A stretch of DNA of 64,000 bases from Bauldia litoralis (GCF_900104485.1 NZ_FMXQ01000004.1:291898-355897), one strand, 5' to 3'. Shown: positions 8,996 to 18,152, numbered from the stretch's first letter. Notes: a model not told the origin generated them from the sequence alone. Numbers and translations are program-made.

Positions 8996-9598
8996 ATGGC
9001 TTTTGAACTGCCGCCCCTTCCGTACGACTACGAGGCGCTCCAGCCCTTCATGTCCAAGGAGACGCTGGAATTCCACCACGACAAGCATCACCAGGCCTAT
9101 GTCACCAACGGCAACAAGCTGCTGGAAGGCTCGGGCCTGGAGGACAAGAGCCTCGAGGACGTCGTCAAGCAGAGCTATTCGAAGAATGCCGGCCTCTTCA
9201 ACAACGCCGCCCAGCACTACAATCACATCCACTTCTGGAAATGGATGAAGAAGGATGGCGGCGGCACCAAGATCCCGGGCGCGCTCGCCAAGGCGATCGA
9301 CTCCGATCTCGGCGGCTATGACAAGTTCAAGGCCGACTTCATGCAGGCCGGCGCCACGCAGTTCGGCTCTGGCTGGTGCTGGCTGACCGTCCGCGACGGC
9401 AAGCTGGAGATCACCAAGACCCCGAACGGCGAGAACCCGCTGGTCCATGGCGGTGCGCCGATCCTCGGCTGCGATGTCTGGGAGCACTCCTATTACATCG
9501 ACTACCGCAACGCCCGGCCGAAGTATCTGGAAGCCTGGGTCGACAGCCTGATCAACTGGGACTACGCGCTCGAGCTTTACGAAAAGGCGATGGCGTAA
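8996..9598 (+). CDS. sodB: Fe-type superoxide dismutase
   Basis: The 200-residue protein dismutates superoxide in the cytoplasm. Ligands are His27 (LEFHHDKHH), His77 (QHYNHIHFW), Asp160 and His164 (GCDVWEHSYYIDYRN). The length and overall pattern match the alphaproteobacterial Fe or cambialistic SodB form. A GAGG-type ribosome site lies upstream (AAAGAGGAGC). A near-perfect intrinsic terminator follows the stop, so it is probably a single-gene transcript. Confidence 0.96.
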   Translation: MAFELPPLPYDYEALQPFMSKETLEFHHDKHHQAYVTNGNKLLEGSGLEDKSLEDVVKQSYSKNAGLFNNAAQHYNHIHFWKWMKKDGGGTKIPGALAKAIDSDLGGYDKFKADFMQAGATQFGSGWCWLTVRDGKLEITKTPNGENPLVHGGAPILGCDVWEHSYYIDYRNARPKYLEAWVDSLINWDYALELYEKAMA

Positions 9599-9622
9599 GC
9601 CGTACCGATCTTCGAGATCACG

Positions 9623-9653
9623 ATGCCCCGGACACTGTCCGGGGCATTTTTTT
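9623..9653 (+). terminator. Intrinsic terminator after sodB
   Basis: An 11-bp perfect stem (ATGCCCCGGAC with GTCCGGGGCAT) with a 3-nt loop runs straight into seven T residues, a textbook Rho-independent terminator. Confidence 0.92.
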
Positions 9654-9660
9654 GTGCCTG

Positions 9661-9987
9661 TCAGAAGGGAAAGCCGCGCTTGCAGCGGCGCAACTGATTG
9701 AGGTCCGGCCAGTCCGACTGGACCCAGTAGAGCCACGCCTTGCAATCCGCCTGGCTGCGGAAGCAGCGGAGCTGCCGGGTGGTCTCGCGCCCGCCGAAGA
9801 ACCCCTTGCGTTCGCCCTGGAACACTGCCCACCAGAAGGTGTTGGCCGGCGCCGAGGCCTTCAGGGCGCGGGTGCAGTAGAGGCCCTCGACGCGCGGCGG
9901 CGGCGCGGCGCTGGCGGTAACGGTGCCGGCGACCAGGCCGACGAAGGCCGTCAGGACAAGAACCGGCAGGGCGATACGAACGCTCAT
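9661..9987 (-). CDS. Small exported protein of unknown function
   Basis: The 108-residue product has a clear signal peptide (MSVRIALPVLVLTAFVGLVA, cleavage near Ala-Ser-Ala at 25-27). The mature part has four Cys (GLYCTRAL, LRCFRSQADCKAW, RRCKRGF) and several Trp, suggesting a compact disulphide-bonded periplasmic domain. The start overlaps the stop of the antiporter gene by ATGA, so it is translationally coupled to it. I do not recognise a named family. Confidence 0.75.
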   Translation of the reverse strand: MSVRIALPVLVLTAFVGLVAGTVTASAAPPPRVEGLYCTRALKASAPANTFWWAVFQGERKGFFGGRETTRQLRCFRSQADCKAWLYWVQSDWPDLNQLRRCKRGFPF

Positions 9988-11444
9988 CCGGCTTTTGTCG
10001 ACCCGGACTCCGGCGATATCGGGGCAGGGTCCACCGGCCTGGCTGCATCCTCGGCTGGAGGGCCGGCGTCAGCGACTTGCGCCTCGCCCGGTTCCGGCCT
10101 GGCGGTCGAGGCTGCCGGATGCCGGCGGGCGCGGCGTCGCCGCTGCCAGGCGATCCGCGCGGCGCGGGCGCGGCGCCGGGCATAGAGCGCGCCACGGCTG
10201 ACCATCAGCCGGCCGCGCTCGATCTCGCCGATCTCGCCGGCATAGACCTCGGCCAGCGCCTCGCGGAAATTGGTGACGCCATGATGGGCGATGACCTGGA
10301 AGCGGCGGAGCGACACCATCCACAGGGGGCTGACCAGCAGCGAGATGGCGATCACTGCGATTGCCAGCCGGTAGGTGTCCTGCGACACCGCGCCGGAGAT
10401 CAGCCCGCTCGCCGCCAGCACGAAGGAGAATTCGCCGACCTGGGCCATGATCAGCCCGCCTGGAAACGCCTGCTCCCAAGGCGTGCGCACCAGCCTCAGC
10501 AGCAGGACGTTGATGAAGGTCTTGGCGGCCAGAACCGCGATCACCACGACGATGACCGTGCCGAGATTGGCGATGACGTAGTCGAGGTCGATCAGCAGGC
10601 CGATCGACAGGAAGAAGACGACGATCAGCAGGCTCTGGATCGGATGCGTCGCGGCGATCGCCTCGGCCCGCATCGTCGATCCGGCGATGACCAGGCCAGC
10701 GAGGAAGGCGCCGAAGGCGGCCGACAGCCCGGCGACGCTGGTCAGCGCCGCGGCGCCGAAGCAGAAGGCGACGCTGGCCAGCGCCACCATGTCGACCCGC
10801 CCGCTCATCCGCTCGGTGAAGGGCAGGCGCAGCTTGCCGGGCCGGGTCGAGAGATAGCGCAGCAGGGCGAAGATCAGGATCGCCGCGATCGCCAGCTTGA
10901 TGACAAGGCCGGTCAGGTCGCTGTCGCTGCCGAAGGATGACAGGATCACCAACATCGGCACCACGGCGATGTCCTGCGCGATCAGCACGCCGACGGTGAT
11001 CCGGCCGGTGGCGGTGCGCAATTCGCCGAGCTCCTCGAGCATCTGCATCGCCACCGCCGTCGAGGAAATCGCGACGATGAAGCCGAGCGCGACGACCGCC
11101 TCGAAGTCCCAGCCGAAGGCGAGGCCGAGCAGCGCCGCGACCCCGAGGCTGGCGGCGATCTGCCCCGCCGTGACGATCGAGGCGATGCCGGCGACGGTGG
11201 CGAAGACCCGGACCGAGAGTTCCATGCCGATCAGGAAAAGCAGCATGATCACGCCGAGTTCGGCCAGAACGGTGATCGAACCGGCATTCTCGACCAGCCC
11301 GAAGCCGGTCGGGCCGAGGACGACTCCGGCGAGGATGTAGCCGACGATCGGCGGCTGGCGGAAGCGCATCAGCACGAAGCCGAGCATGGCGGCAATCGCC
11401 ATGACGAAGGCGATTCCGGTCAGGTCGACGACGTGTTCTTCCAA
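9984..11444 (-). CDS. CPA2-family cation:proton antiporter (Kef-like membrane domain)
   Basis: The 486-residue protein has about 12 membrane segments and the CPA2 exchanger pattern: N-terminal RFRQPPIVGYILAGVVLGP, then LAELGVIMLLFLIGMEL, and the core ALGFIVAISSTAVAMQMLEE with VGVLIAQDIAVVPML (ion-binding Asp in IAQD). The C-terminal tail from about residue 410 is cytoplasmic, basic and Pro-rich, with no TrkA-N nucleotide-binding domain, so gating differs from full-length KefB/C. It exchanges K+ or Na+ for protons. The small exported-protein gene overlaps its end. Confidence 0.92.
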   Translation of the reverse strand: MEEHVVDLTGIAFVMAIAAMLGFVLMRFRQPPIVGYILAGVVLGPTGFGLVENAGSITVLAELGVIMLLFLIGMELSVRVFATVAGIASIVTAGQIAASLGVAALLGLAFGWDFEAVVALGFIVAISSTAVAMQMLEELGELRTATGRITVGVLIAQDIAVVPMLVILSSFGSDSDLTGLVIKLAIAAILIFALLRYLSTRPGKLRLPFTERMSGRVDMVALASVAFCFGAAALTSVAGLSAAFGAFLAGLVIAGSTMRAEAIAATHPIQSLLIVVFFLSIGLLIDLDYVIANLGTVIVVVIAVLAAKTFINVLLLRLVRTPWEQAFPGGLIMAQVGEFSFVLAASGLISGAVSQDTYRLAIAVIAISLLVSPLWMVSLRRFQVIAHHGVTNFREALAEVYAGEIGEIERGRLMVSRGALYARRRARAARIAWQRRRRARRHPAASTARPEPGEAQVADAGPPAEDAARPVDPAPISPESGSTKAG

Positions 11445-11733
11445 GCTGTTCTCCGCGATGGCCGGTGCTTCGCCTGCAATCTATCACGCCAACCGATTCG
11501 CCGGCGAAAGCGCCGCTTCGCAGAGGAGCGAAAGCGGGTGGGGCGTGGATGGAGGCGGGCTGCTCGGTCAACGGCTTCACCGCGAAGCCGATCCATTTGT
11601 CACCTGCCCCAAAAGGAACGCTTTACGACGCGAGCATTCTTTGCCGCCCGCACGCGGCGGCTTTGCCAGAATGATCGCAACGGACGAGGGCGGGTCTCGA
11701 GCGACGTCCGCCCGATACGAGGAGGCAGAGACG

Positions 11734-12225
11734 ATGGTCAATCTCATTCAACAGCCTGCACCCTTCGACCTGGTCGGGAATCCGATCCTGGTCGGCGGCA
11801 TCGGACAGGGGTTCGAAGCGACCCTTCAGTATCGTGTCCACGACGGCCATGACGAGCGGACCGGATTCTTCAATGTCGGCGGCGGCACGGGAGAGCACGG
11901 CCAGTACCAGATCGCGGTGGATGTTGCCGGCGCAGCGTTCCAGCTCGATCGGCTTTTCGTCGAGGTGTATGAGGAAAGCGCCCGGAACGGATCGGAGATC
12001 AACAAGATCACGGTGCCGGTCATCTTCGGGCCGCGCATCGTTCCCGGCTATGTCGGCTACCGGATCCACGTCGTGCAGCCCGGCGACACGCTGTCCGCCA
12101 TAGCTGACGCGAACTACGGCAGTTCCGCCGCCTTCCAGAACATCGTGCGGGCCAATCCGCTGGTCATCAGCAACCCGGACCTCATCTTCCCGGGTCAGGC
12201 GCTGAAGATCCCGATCGGCGCATAG
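11734..12225 (+). CDS. Gmad2-like immunoglobulin domain plus LysM protein
   Basis: The start at 11734 is taken because GAGGAGG precedes it at correct spacing; upstream in-frame sequence is not protein-like. The 163-residue product has an N-terminal Ig-like domain of the Gmad2 type (PFDLVGNPILVGGIGQGFEA, then a beta-rich stretch to about residue 100) and a C-terminal LysM domain (VVQPGDTLSAIADANYGSS, ending FPGQALKIP) that binds peptidoglycan. There is no signal peptide, unusual for a LysM protein, so it may act in the cytoplasm or leave by another route. It is divergent from the antiporter gene. Confidence 0.85.
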   Translation: MVNLIQQPAPFDLVGNPILVGGIGQGFEATLQYRVHDGHDERTGFFNVGGGTGEHGQYQIAVDVAGAAFQLDRLFVEVYEESARNGSEINKITVPVIFGPRIVPGYVGYRIHVVQPGDTLSAIADANYGSSAAFQNIVRANPLVISNPDLIFPGQALKIPIGA

Positions 12226-12354
12226 GCGTCGAGGACGCGGTCGCGGCGGTCGCGACCTCGTTCCTTCGAAGGGCGTGAATCGCGCTATGACGTGGCGCCA
12301 CGGGGTGCCTTTGTCTTTTCGGACTCTCGGTGCGCTGGATGAGGGAACAGGATC

Positions 12355-13539
12355 ATGACTGTCTGGCTGGCTCGCACGATTGTCCTCGCCTTCGCCGCGC
12401 TCGGGCTAGGCATCGGCAGCGATGGCGGCGTTCGTGCGGAGGATCGACCGTTCGGATCGGCCAACGCTGCCCGCCTTGTTGCGGAACTCGAGGCGCTGGT
12501 CGGCAATCCCGATGGGCCGCCGGGCGTGATCGTCATCATCGAGCGCGGCGATGACCGCGCGGTCTATGCCGCCGGCCTCGCCGAGGTCGGATGCACGGAC
12601 GCCGACTGGCGGAACTGCGAGGGCAGTCCGCCGGACATTGACGACCACATGCGCATCGCCAGCGTCTCGAAGGCCTTCTCCGGCGCGGTGGCGCTGGCGC
12701 TGGTGTCCGAGGGGGCGCTGTCGCTGGACTCGCCGATCGGCGATGTCCTGCCGGACCTGCCGGCCGCGTGGCACCCGGTGACGCTGGCGCAACTTCTCAA
12801 CCACACCAGTGGGTTGCCCGACTATACGGCCAGTCCCGGTTTCGGGCAGCAGGTCGGCGCCAATCCCGCACAATCGCTGCCGCCCGGGGAACTGCTGGAC
12901 TTCGTCACCGACCAGTCGCTCAATTTCGCCCCTGGTTCGGACTATCGCTATTCGAACTCCGACAATCTCGTCGTGGCGCTGATGGCCGAGGCGGTGACGG
13001 GCGACACCTACCCGGCGGTGCTGCAGGACATCGTCTTCGATCCGCTGGGCCTCACGCGCACCAGCCTGCGGACGGAACTCGCCCTGCCGACCCCGGTGCT
13101 GCATGGATACCTCGTCGAAGGGGGCAGCCCGCCCGAGGATGTCACCGAGTTCATCGCCTTCGGTAGCCTCGCCTGGGCGTCAGGCGGCATCGTCTCGACG
13201 CCGCACGATCTCAACCGCTTCGTTCGCGCCGACGTTGGCGGGCGGCTATTCGGGGCGGCCGAGCACGATGCGCAATTCACGTTCCGCGAGGACGCCGCGT
13301 CCAGTCCGCCCGGTCCCGGCGACAACGCGGTCGGTCTCGGTCTGTTCCGCTACCGCACCGCCTGCGGCGACGTCTACGGTCACACCGGTTCGATCCTCGG
13401 CTACACGCAGTTGATCGCCGCGACCGCCGATGGCCAGACGTCGATCACCTTTTCCGTCAACGCCCAGATGGGCGAGGACATGTTCCCGGCACTGCGCCGG
13501 GCACAGGAAGCCGCGGTTTGCCTCGCTCTGGCGGACTGA
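12355..13539 (+). CDS. Exported serine hydrolase, class C beta-lactamase fold
   Basis: The 394-residue protein has a signal peptide (about residues 1-28) and the three motifs of the serine beta-lactamase/DD-peptidase fold: SVSK (Ser103-Lys106), a YSN motif in DYRYSNSDN, and HTG in YGHTGSILG. HTSGLPDY is another common family stretch. Members include DD-peptidases, esterases and D-aminopeptidases; the sequence alone does not separate these, and I would not call it a resistance gene. Two Cys pairs in the mature chain suggest a periplasmic location. Confidence 0.88.
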   Translation: MTVWLARTIVLAFAALGLGIGSDGGVRAEDRPFGSANAARLVAELEALVGNPDGPPGVIVIIERGDDRAVYAAGLAEVGCTDADWRNCEGSPPDIDDHMRIASVSKAFSGAVALALVSEGALSLDSPIGDVLPDLPAAWHPVTLAQLLNHTSGLPDYTASPGFGQQVGANPAQSLPPGELLDFVTDQSLNFAPGSDYRYSNSDNLVVALMAEAVTGDTYPAVLQDIVFDPLGLTRTSLRTELALPTPVLHGYLVEGGSPPEDVTEFIAFGSLAWASGGIVSTPHDLNRFVRADVGGRLFGAAEHDAQFTFREDAASSPPGPGDNAVGLGLFRYRTACGDVYGHTGSILGYTQLIAATADGQTSITFSVNAQMGEDMFPALRRAQEAAVCLALAD

Positions 13540-13568
13540 TTTCGCGCGCGGCGACGTCGTGCGATGGC

Positions 13569-13997
13569 CTATTGCGCCTTGAGTCCGGGAAGGATCTTGA
13601 GGACGATTGCCGCCAGGAACGCGGTGCTCAATCCGAAATTCAGCAGGCCGGTGATCGCCGCCATCGTGCCGAAGACCCGGAAGCTTTCATCGAGGGTGAG
13701 GTCGCCATAGCCCAGCGTCGTGTAGGTGACGAGGGTGAAATAGACCGACTCCTCCATGTTCGGCAGCGCGCCCGACAGGAGAAAGACACTCGACCAGAGC
13801 CACACGACGATCGTGTGGCCGAAGACGATTGCCACGACGATTGCACCCAGCAACAGGGTCGCGTGCTTGAAGGCATACGGCGGCTTGTGGTGGCCGAAAA
13901 GCCTTTCGAGAGACACGGCGGTGACGGTCAGGCAGACGATGTAGACGACGGCGCAGAAAGCCAGCAGCAGGCTTCCGAAGAATATCTGGCCATACAT
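13569..13997 (-). CDS. Two-pore-helix potassium channel family protein
   Basis: The start at 13995-13997 is chosen by a GGAGG site and by the first membrane helix beginning at residue 5. The 142-residue protein has three or four membrane segments and a pore loop carrying the K+ selectivity filter TLGYGD at residues 94-99, within VYFTLVTYTTLGYGDLTLD. It should form a tetrameric K+-conducting channel in the inner membrane. There is no C-terminal RCK/TrkA-N domain. It is convergent with the serine hydrolase gene. Confidence 0.9.
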   Translation of the reverse strand: MYGQIFFGSLLLAFCAVVYIVCLTVTAVSLERLFGHHKPPYAFKHATLLLGAIVVAIVFGHTIVVWLWSSVFLLSGALPNMEESVYFTLVTYTTLGYGDLTLDESFRVFGTMAAITGLLNFGLSTAFLAAIVLKILPGLKAQ

Positions 13998-14157
13998 GGG
14001 GTTGTCGCCTCCGATCGTGCTTTCGTCTCTGTTGCGCGTCGCTGGACTTTTTCGCGACCCTGCCAGCCTAACCGGTCGCGATCCGATCTGTATCAATTCC
14101 GTAGCGCCTGACGTGCGATAAGCGGGGGCGTAACGGACCGTGGCGACGGAGAGACGA

Positions 14158-16842
14158 ATGGGACCGCATCGGCTGGACTCGATCTTCAACCCGCAGGCAG
14201 TCGCGGTGGTGGGCGCCAGCGACGACCCCGGCAGCGTCGGCGGGCGGGTGTTCCGCAACCTGGTGTCGGACGGCTTTGCCGGCGAGGTGATTCCGGTCAA
14301 TCCAAAGCATGCGCAAGTTGGCGATCGCAAGTGCTATCCGTCCCTCACCGAGGTCGACGGGAGCGTCGATCTCGCCGTCATCGCCACCCCGGCGCGCGTC
14401 GCGCCGGACATCATCGGCGAATGCGGCGAGAAGCGCATCGCCAGCGCCGTCGTGCTGTCGGCCGGCTTCGGCGAGATCGGGGAGGCGGGGCGGGCGCTCG
14501 AGACCCGGCTCCAGGACGCGGCGCGTCGCGCCGACGTGCGCTACATCGGGCCCAACTGCCTCGGCGTGATGCGGCCGTCGATCGGGCTGAACGCAACCTT
14601 TCTCGACGCCGCGCCGCCGCCTGGGCGACTGGCGCTGGTATCGCAGTCCGGCGCCCTCTGCACCGCGATCGCCGATTTTGCCGCGCCCCATCACATCGGC
14701 TTCTCGACCGTGGTTTCGCTCGGCAATGCCGTCGACACCGACTTCGGCGACATCCTCGATTATCTCGCCGGCGATCCGCTGTCGGACTCGATCCTGCTTT
14801 ACGTCGAAGGGGTGAAGGACGCCCGCGCCTTCATGAGCGGCTTGCGGATCGCCGCCCGGTCGAAACCGGTGATCGTCCTCAAGGCCGGGCGCCATGACCG
14901 CGGCTCAAAGGCCGCCAGCACCCATACCGGCGCGCTGATTGGATCGGACGACGTCTTCGACGCCGCGCTGGAACGCGCCGGCGTCGTCCGGGCGATGACC
15001 TTCGGCCAGCTCTTCGCCGCCGCCGAGATGCTCGCCGATCGTCGTCGCGCCACCGGCAACCGCCTGGCCATCGTCACCAATGGCGGCGGCGCCGGCGTGC
15101 TCGCCGCCGACCGGGCCGGCGACCTCGGCGTCGAACTCGCCGATCTCGCCCCGGCGACGGTGGCGGGGCTCGATGAAGTGCTGCCGCCCTACTGGTCGCA
15201 CGCCAACCCGGTCGACATCCTCGGCGATGCCCGGCCGGAGGTCTACGGCACGGCGGTGACCGCCTGCCTTGCCGACCGCAATGTCGACGGCGTGCTGGCG
15301 ATGCTGACCCCGCAGGCGATGACCGAGCCGAAGGCCGCCGCCGAGGCGATCATCGCCGCTACCGCCACCAGTCATTCCAAGCCGGTGCTGGCCTGCTTCA
15401 TGGGCGAGCAGAGCGTCTCCGAGGCCCGCACGCTCCTGTCCGAAAACGGCATCCCCGATTTCACCACGCCGGAAAGGGCGGTCGAGGCGTTTTCCTATCT
15501 GGCCCGGTTCCGGCTCAACCAGCGGCTGCTTCTCCAGACCCCGGGACCGCTGTCCGAGGACCGTCGGGCGCCGGATGTCGAGGGCGCGCGGTTGATCATT
15601 GAATCGGTGCTGTCCCAAGGCCGTACGATGCTGTCCGACGTTGAATCAAAGGCCGTCCTCAGCGCGTTTCACATCCGCTGCAACCCGACTCGCGAGGCAA
15701 CCGACGCCACCCAGGCGCTTGTCGTCGCCGAGACGATGGGCTTCCCGATCGCCATGAAGATCAGCTCCCCCGATATCTCCCACAAGTCCGATGTCGGCGG
15801 CGTGCGCACCAATATCACCTCGGCGGCGGACGTGCGTGTGGCCTTCAACACATTGATGGAAAACGTCAAAGCCGCGCGGCCCGAAGCGGAAATCCGCGGC
15901 GTGACGATCGAACCGATGGTCTCCGGCGGCGACTCCCGCTCCTTCCTCGTCGGCGTCAAGAACGACCAGGTCTTCGGCCCCGTCGTCTCCTTCGGCGCCG
16001 GCGGCACAATGACCGAACTCCTCCACGACAATGCCGTCGCCCTCCCGCCGTTGAACCGCGTTCTGGCCGGCCGGCTGATCGATCGGACGCGGATTTCCAG
16101 GCTTCTCGGGCCGTTCCGCAACATGCCGGCGCTCGACAAGGCGGTGGTCGAGGACGTGCTCCTGGGGATTTCCGACATGGTCTGCGAACTCCCTCATATC
16201 GACGAGATGGACATCAACCCGCTTTTCGTCGATGCGGAAGGCGCCATCGCCATCGATGTCCGCATCAAGGTGCGCCGGCCACGGACGACCCCCGTCCCCT
16301 ATGCCCATATGGCGATCCATCCCTATCCCGCCGATCTCGTCCGGCGCAGTTTCCTGCCGGATGGCGAGGAACTGGTGATCCGGCCAATCCGGCCGGAAGA
16401 CGCGGAGATCGAACAGGAATTCGTCCGCAGCCTGTCGGCGGAGGCGAAGCATTTCCGCTTCATGCAGACCCTCAACGAATTGTCGCCGGAGATGCTCGTC
16501 CGCTTCACCCAGATCGACTATAGCCGCGAGATGGCGCTGATCGCCCTGGTCCGCGAGGCGGGCCGGGAAAAGGAGATCGGCGTTGCCCGCTACACCATCA
16601 ACCCCGACGGCAAGACGTGCGAATTCGCCATCGTCGTCGGCGACGCGTGGCAGAAGCATGGCATCGGCTCGGCACTGATGAAGGGGCTGATGGAGGCCGC
16701 CCGCGGTCAGGGGCTGCGCGCCATCGAAGGCGAAATCCTCGCCGACAACCGGCCGATGCTGGAACTGATGGAATCCCTCGGTTTTTCGGCGCGTCCCGAC
16801 CCGGACGACCCGCGGCTGCGCCAGGTCGAATGCTGGCTCTAG
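14158..16842 (+). CDS. ADP-forming acyl-CoA ligase fused to a GNAT acetyltransferase (Pat-like)
   Basis: The ~894-residue protein has, in order, a CoA-binding domain (FNPQAVAVVGASDDPGSVGG), succinyl-CoA-ligase-like domains (VSQSGALCTAIADFA; KAGRHDRGSKAASTHTGAL), an ATP-grasp domain (MGFPIAMKISSPDISHKSDV) and a C-terminal GNAT domain (EFAIVVGDAWQKHGIGSALM). This layout is shared by ADP-forming acetate-CoA ligases and by Pat/YfiQ lysine acetyltransferases, in which the ligase part may be inactive. THTGAL keeps the His normally phosphorylated, so ligase activity is possible. ATG 14158 is preferred over GTG 14140 because GGAG sits 6 nt before it. Confidence 0.9.
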   Translation: MGPHRLDSIFNPQAVAVVGASDDPGSVGGRVFRNLVSDGFAGEVIPVNPKHAQVGDRKCYPSLTEVDGSVDLAVIATPARVAPDIIGECGEKRIASAVVLSAGFGEIGEAGRALETRLQDAARRADVRYIGPNCLGVMRPSIGLNATFLDAAPPPGRLALVSQSGALCTAIADFAAPHHIGFSTVVSLGNAVDTDFGDILDYLAGDPLSDSILLYVEGVKDARAFMSGLRIAARSKPVIVLKAGRHDRGSKAASTHTGALIGSDDVFDAALERAGVVRAMTFGQLFAAAEMLADRRRATGNRLAIVTNGGGAGVLAADRAGDLGVELADLAPATVAGLDEVLPPYWSHANPVDILGDARPEVYGTAVTACLADRNVDGVLAMLTPQAMTEPKAAAEAIIAATATSHSKPVLACFMGEQSVSEARTLLSENGIPDFTTPERAVEAFSYLARFRLNQRLLLQTPGPLSEDRRAPDVEGARLIIESVLSQGRTMLSDVESKAVLSAFHIRCNPTREATDATQALVVAETMGFPIAMKISSPDISHKSDVGGVRTNITSAADVRVAFNTLMENVKAARPEAEIRGVTIEPMVSGGDSRSFLVGVKNDQVFGPVVSFGAGGTMTELLHDNAVALPPLNRVLAGRLIDRTRISRLLGPFRNMPALDKAVVEDVLLGISDMVCELPHIDEMDINPLFVDAEGAIAIDVRIKVRRPRTTPVPYAHMAIHPYPADLVRRSFLPDGEELVIRPIRPEDAEIEQEFVRSLSAEAKHFRFMQTLNELSPEMLVRFTQIDYSREMALIALVREAGREKEIGVARYTINPDGKTCEFAIVVGDAWQKHGIGSALMKGLMEAARGQGLRAIEGEILADNRPMLELMESLGFSARPDPDDPRLRQVECWL

Positions 16843-16853
16843 GGATTTCGCAC

Positions 16854-16882
16854 GTGACAAGCCGGGGATTGTCGACTAAGAC
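16854..16882 (+). promoter_or_regulatory. Candidate promoter of the aro leader
   Basis: GTGACA (16854-16859) and TAAGAC (16877-16882) are 17 nt apart. Transcription would then begin at about 16889-16890, exactly at the leader-peptide ATG, giving a leaderless leader ORF as described for rhizobial trpL. The -10 match is weak, so this is an inference. Confidence 0.35.
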
Positions 16883-16889
16883 CCCGGCC

Positions 16890-16970
16890 ATGAACCACGC
16901 CGCCGCCACCTATTATTTCTGGTTTAGCTATCCGCAGCCACAGGCGGAGGCAGGGGTTCGTTCGATCTGA
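16890..16970 (+). CDS. Aromatic leader peptide controlling DAHP synthase
   Basis: This 26-codon ORF reads MNHAAATYYFWFSYPQPQ and ends at 16970. Codons 8-12 are Tyr-Tyr-Phe-Trp-Phe, with a further Tyr at codon 14: all three aromatic amino acids are sampled in one stretch, the mark of a leader peptide for transcription attenuation. It lies 100 nt before the first-step enzyme of aromatic synthesis and directly ahead of a terminator at 16997-17026. The Ala codons 4-6 (GCCGCCGCC, 16899-16907) double as strand 1 of the attenuator. It is too short for ordinary gene calling. Confidence 0.85.
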   Translation: MNHAAATYYFWFSYPQPQAEAGVRSI

Positions 16971-16996
16971 CAGATTGAAACCAGAATTTTCCCGAC

Positions 16997-17026
16997 AGCC
17001 GCCAGGACCCCCCGGCGGCTTTTTTT
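16997..17026 (+). terminator. Attenuator terminator upstream of aroG
   Basis: AGCCGCC (16997-17003) pairs with GGCGGCT (17014-17020), followed by an uninterrupted run of T. GGCGG at 16943-16947 can pair either with GCCGCC in the leader ORF (16899-16907) or with CCGCC of the terminator's left arm, giving the classical 1:2/3:4 versus 2:3 choice. Stalling at the aromatic codons would favour 2:3 and read-through into aroG. Confidence 0.85.
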
Positions 17027-17069
17027 ATGGTCGCCGGCCCGGTGGATAAAACGCCAAGGAGCCGAGACC

Positions 17070-18149
17070 ATGTTGACCACCATCGCAGAAGACACCGACG
17101 ATCTCCGCATTCGCGAGATCAAGGAATTGAGTACGCCGGCGGACGTCATCGCCGAACTCCCGCGCGACGCCGTCGCCACCCGAACCGTCGCCGGGGCGCG
17201 ACGGTCTATCCACGACATCCTGCACGGCAAGGACGACCGCCTCGTCGTGGTGATCGGCCCGTGTTCGGTCCATGACACGCGGGCGGCCGAGGACTATGCC
17301 GGCCGGCTAGCGCCGCTTCGCGAGAAATTCGGCGACACGCTCGAAATCGTCATGCGGGTCTATTTCGAGAAGCCTCGCACGACCGTTGGCTGGAAGGGGT
17401 TGATCAACGATCCCGACCTCGATGGCAGCTTCGCCATCGACAAGGGGCTGCGCATGGCGCGCGGCCTGTTGCTGAAGGTCAACGCGCTCGGCCTGCCGGC
17501 CGGATGCGAGTTCCTCGACATGACCACCCCGCAATATCTCGCCGACCTGGTGTCCTGGGCGGCGATCGGGGCGCGCACGACCGAGAGCCAGGTTCACCGC
17601 GAACTGGCGTCGGGAACCTCGTGCCCGGTCGGCTTCAAGAACGGCACCAGCGGCGATGTGAAGATCGCTGCCGACGCGGTGAAATCGGCGGCGAGCCCCC
17701 ACCATTTCCTCGCGGTCACCAAGACCGGTCACTCGGCGATCGCCGCGACGACGGGCAACGAGGACTGCCACATCATCCTGCGTGGCGGTAAGACGACCAA
17801 CTACGACGCGGCCAGCGTCGACGACGCCTGCGCGGTTCTCGAGAAGTCGGGCCTGCGGCCGACGGTGATGATCGACGCCAGCCACGCCAACAGCTCGAAG
17901 AAGCCGGAGAATCAGCCGCTGGTCATTGCTGATGTCGCCCGGCAGGTCGCTGCCGGCGACGGGCGCATCAGCGGCGTGATGGTCGAGAGCCATCTGGTTG
18001 CCGGCCGCCAGGATCTGGTCAAGGGCCAGCCGCTCGCCTACGGCCAGAGCATCACCGATGGCTGCATCGGCTGGGATTCGACCGTCGCCGTTCTCGAGAC
18101 GCTGGCCGAGGCCGTCGATGCGCGCCGCCGGGCGACCGCCACCGCCTGA
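17070..18149 (+). CDS. aroG: 3-deoxy-7-phosphoheptulonate (DAHP) synthase, AroG/F/H type
   Basis: The 359-residue enzyme condenses phosphoenolpyruvate with erythrose 4-phosphate, the first step of the shikimate pathway. It is the E. coli-like type I form: VVVIGPCSVHD, MRVYFEKPRTTVGWKGLINDP, the central GARTTESQVHRELASG and C-terminal MIDASHANSSKKPENQ (metal and substrate residues). AAGGAG precedes the start. Most Hyphomicrobiales rely on a plant-type (type II) enzyme, so this may be an additional isozyme; only a genome survey can tell. Expression is probably attenuated by the leader peptide at 16890-16970, responding to Tyr/Phe/Trp-tRNA charging. Confidence 0.94.
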   Translation: MLTTIAEDTDDLRIREIKELSTPADVIAELPRDAVATRTVAGARRSIHDILHGKDDRLVVVIGPCSVHDTRAAEDYAGRLAPLREKFGDTLEIVMRVYFEKPRTTVGWKGLINDPDLDGSFAIDKGLRMARGLLLKVNALGLPAGCEFLDMTTPQYLADLVSWAAIGARTTESQVHRELASGTSCPVGFKNGTSGDVKIAADAVKSAASPHHFLAVTKTGHSAIAATTGNEDCHIILRGGKTTNYDAASVDDACAVLEKSGLRPTVMIDASHANSSKKPENQPLVIADVARQVAAGDGRISGVMVESHLVAGRQDLVKGQPLAYGQSITDGCIGWDSTVAVLETLAEAVDARRRATATA

Positions 18150-18152
18150 CAA

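Noticed and set aside
12355..13539. Serine hydrolase as an antibiotic-resistance beta-lactamase
   Set aside because: SVSK, YSN and HTG are common to many DD-peptidases and esterases; no ampR-like regulator is adjacent and nothing supports resistance.
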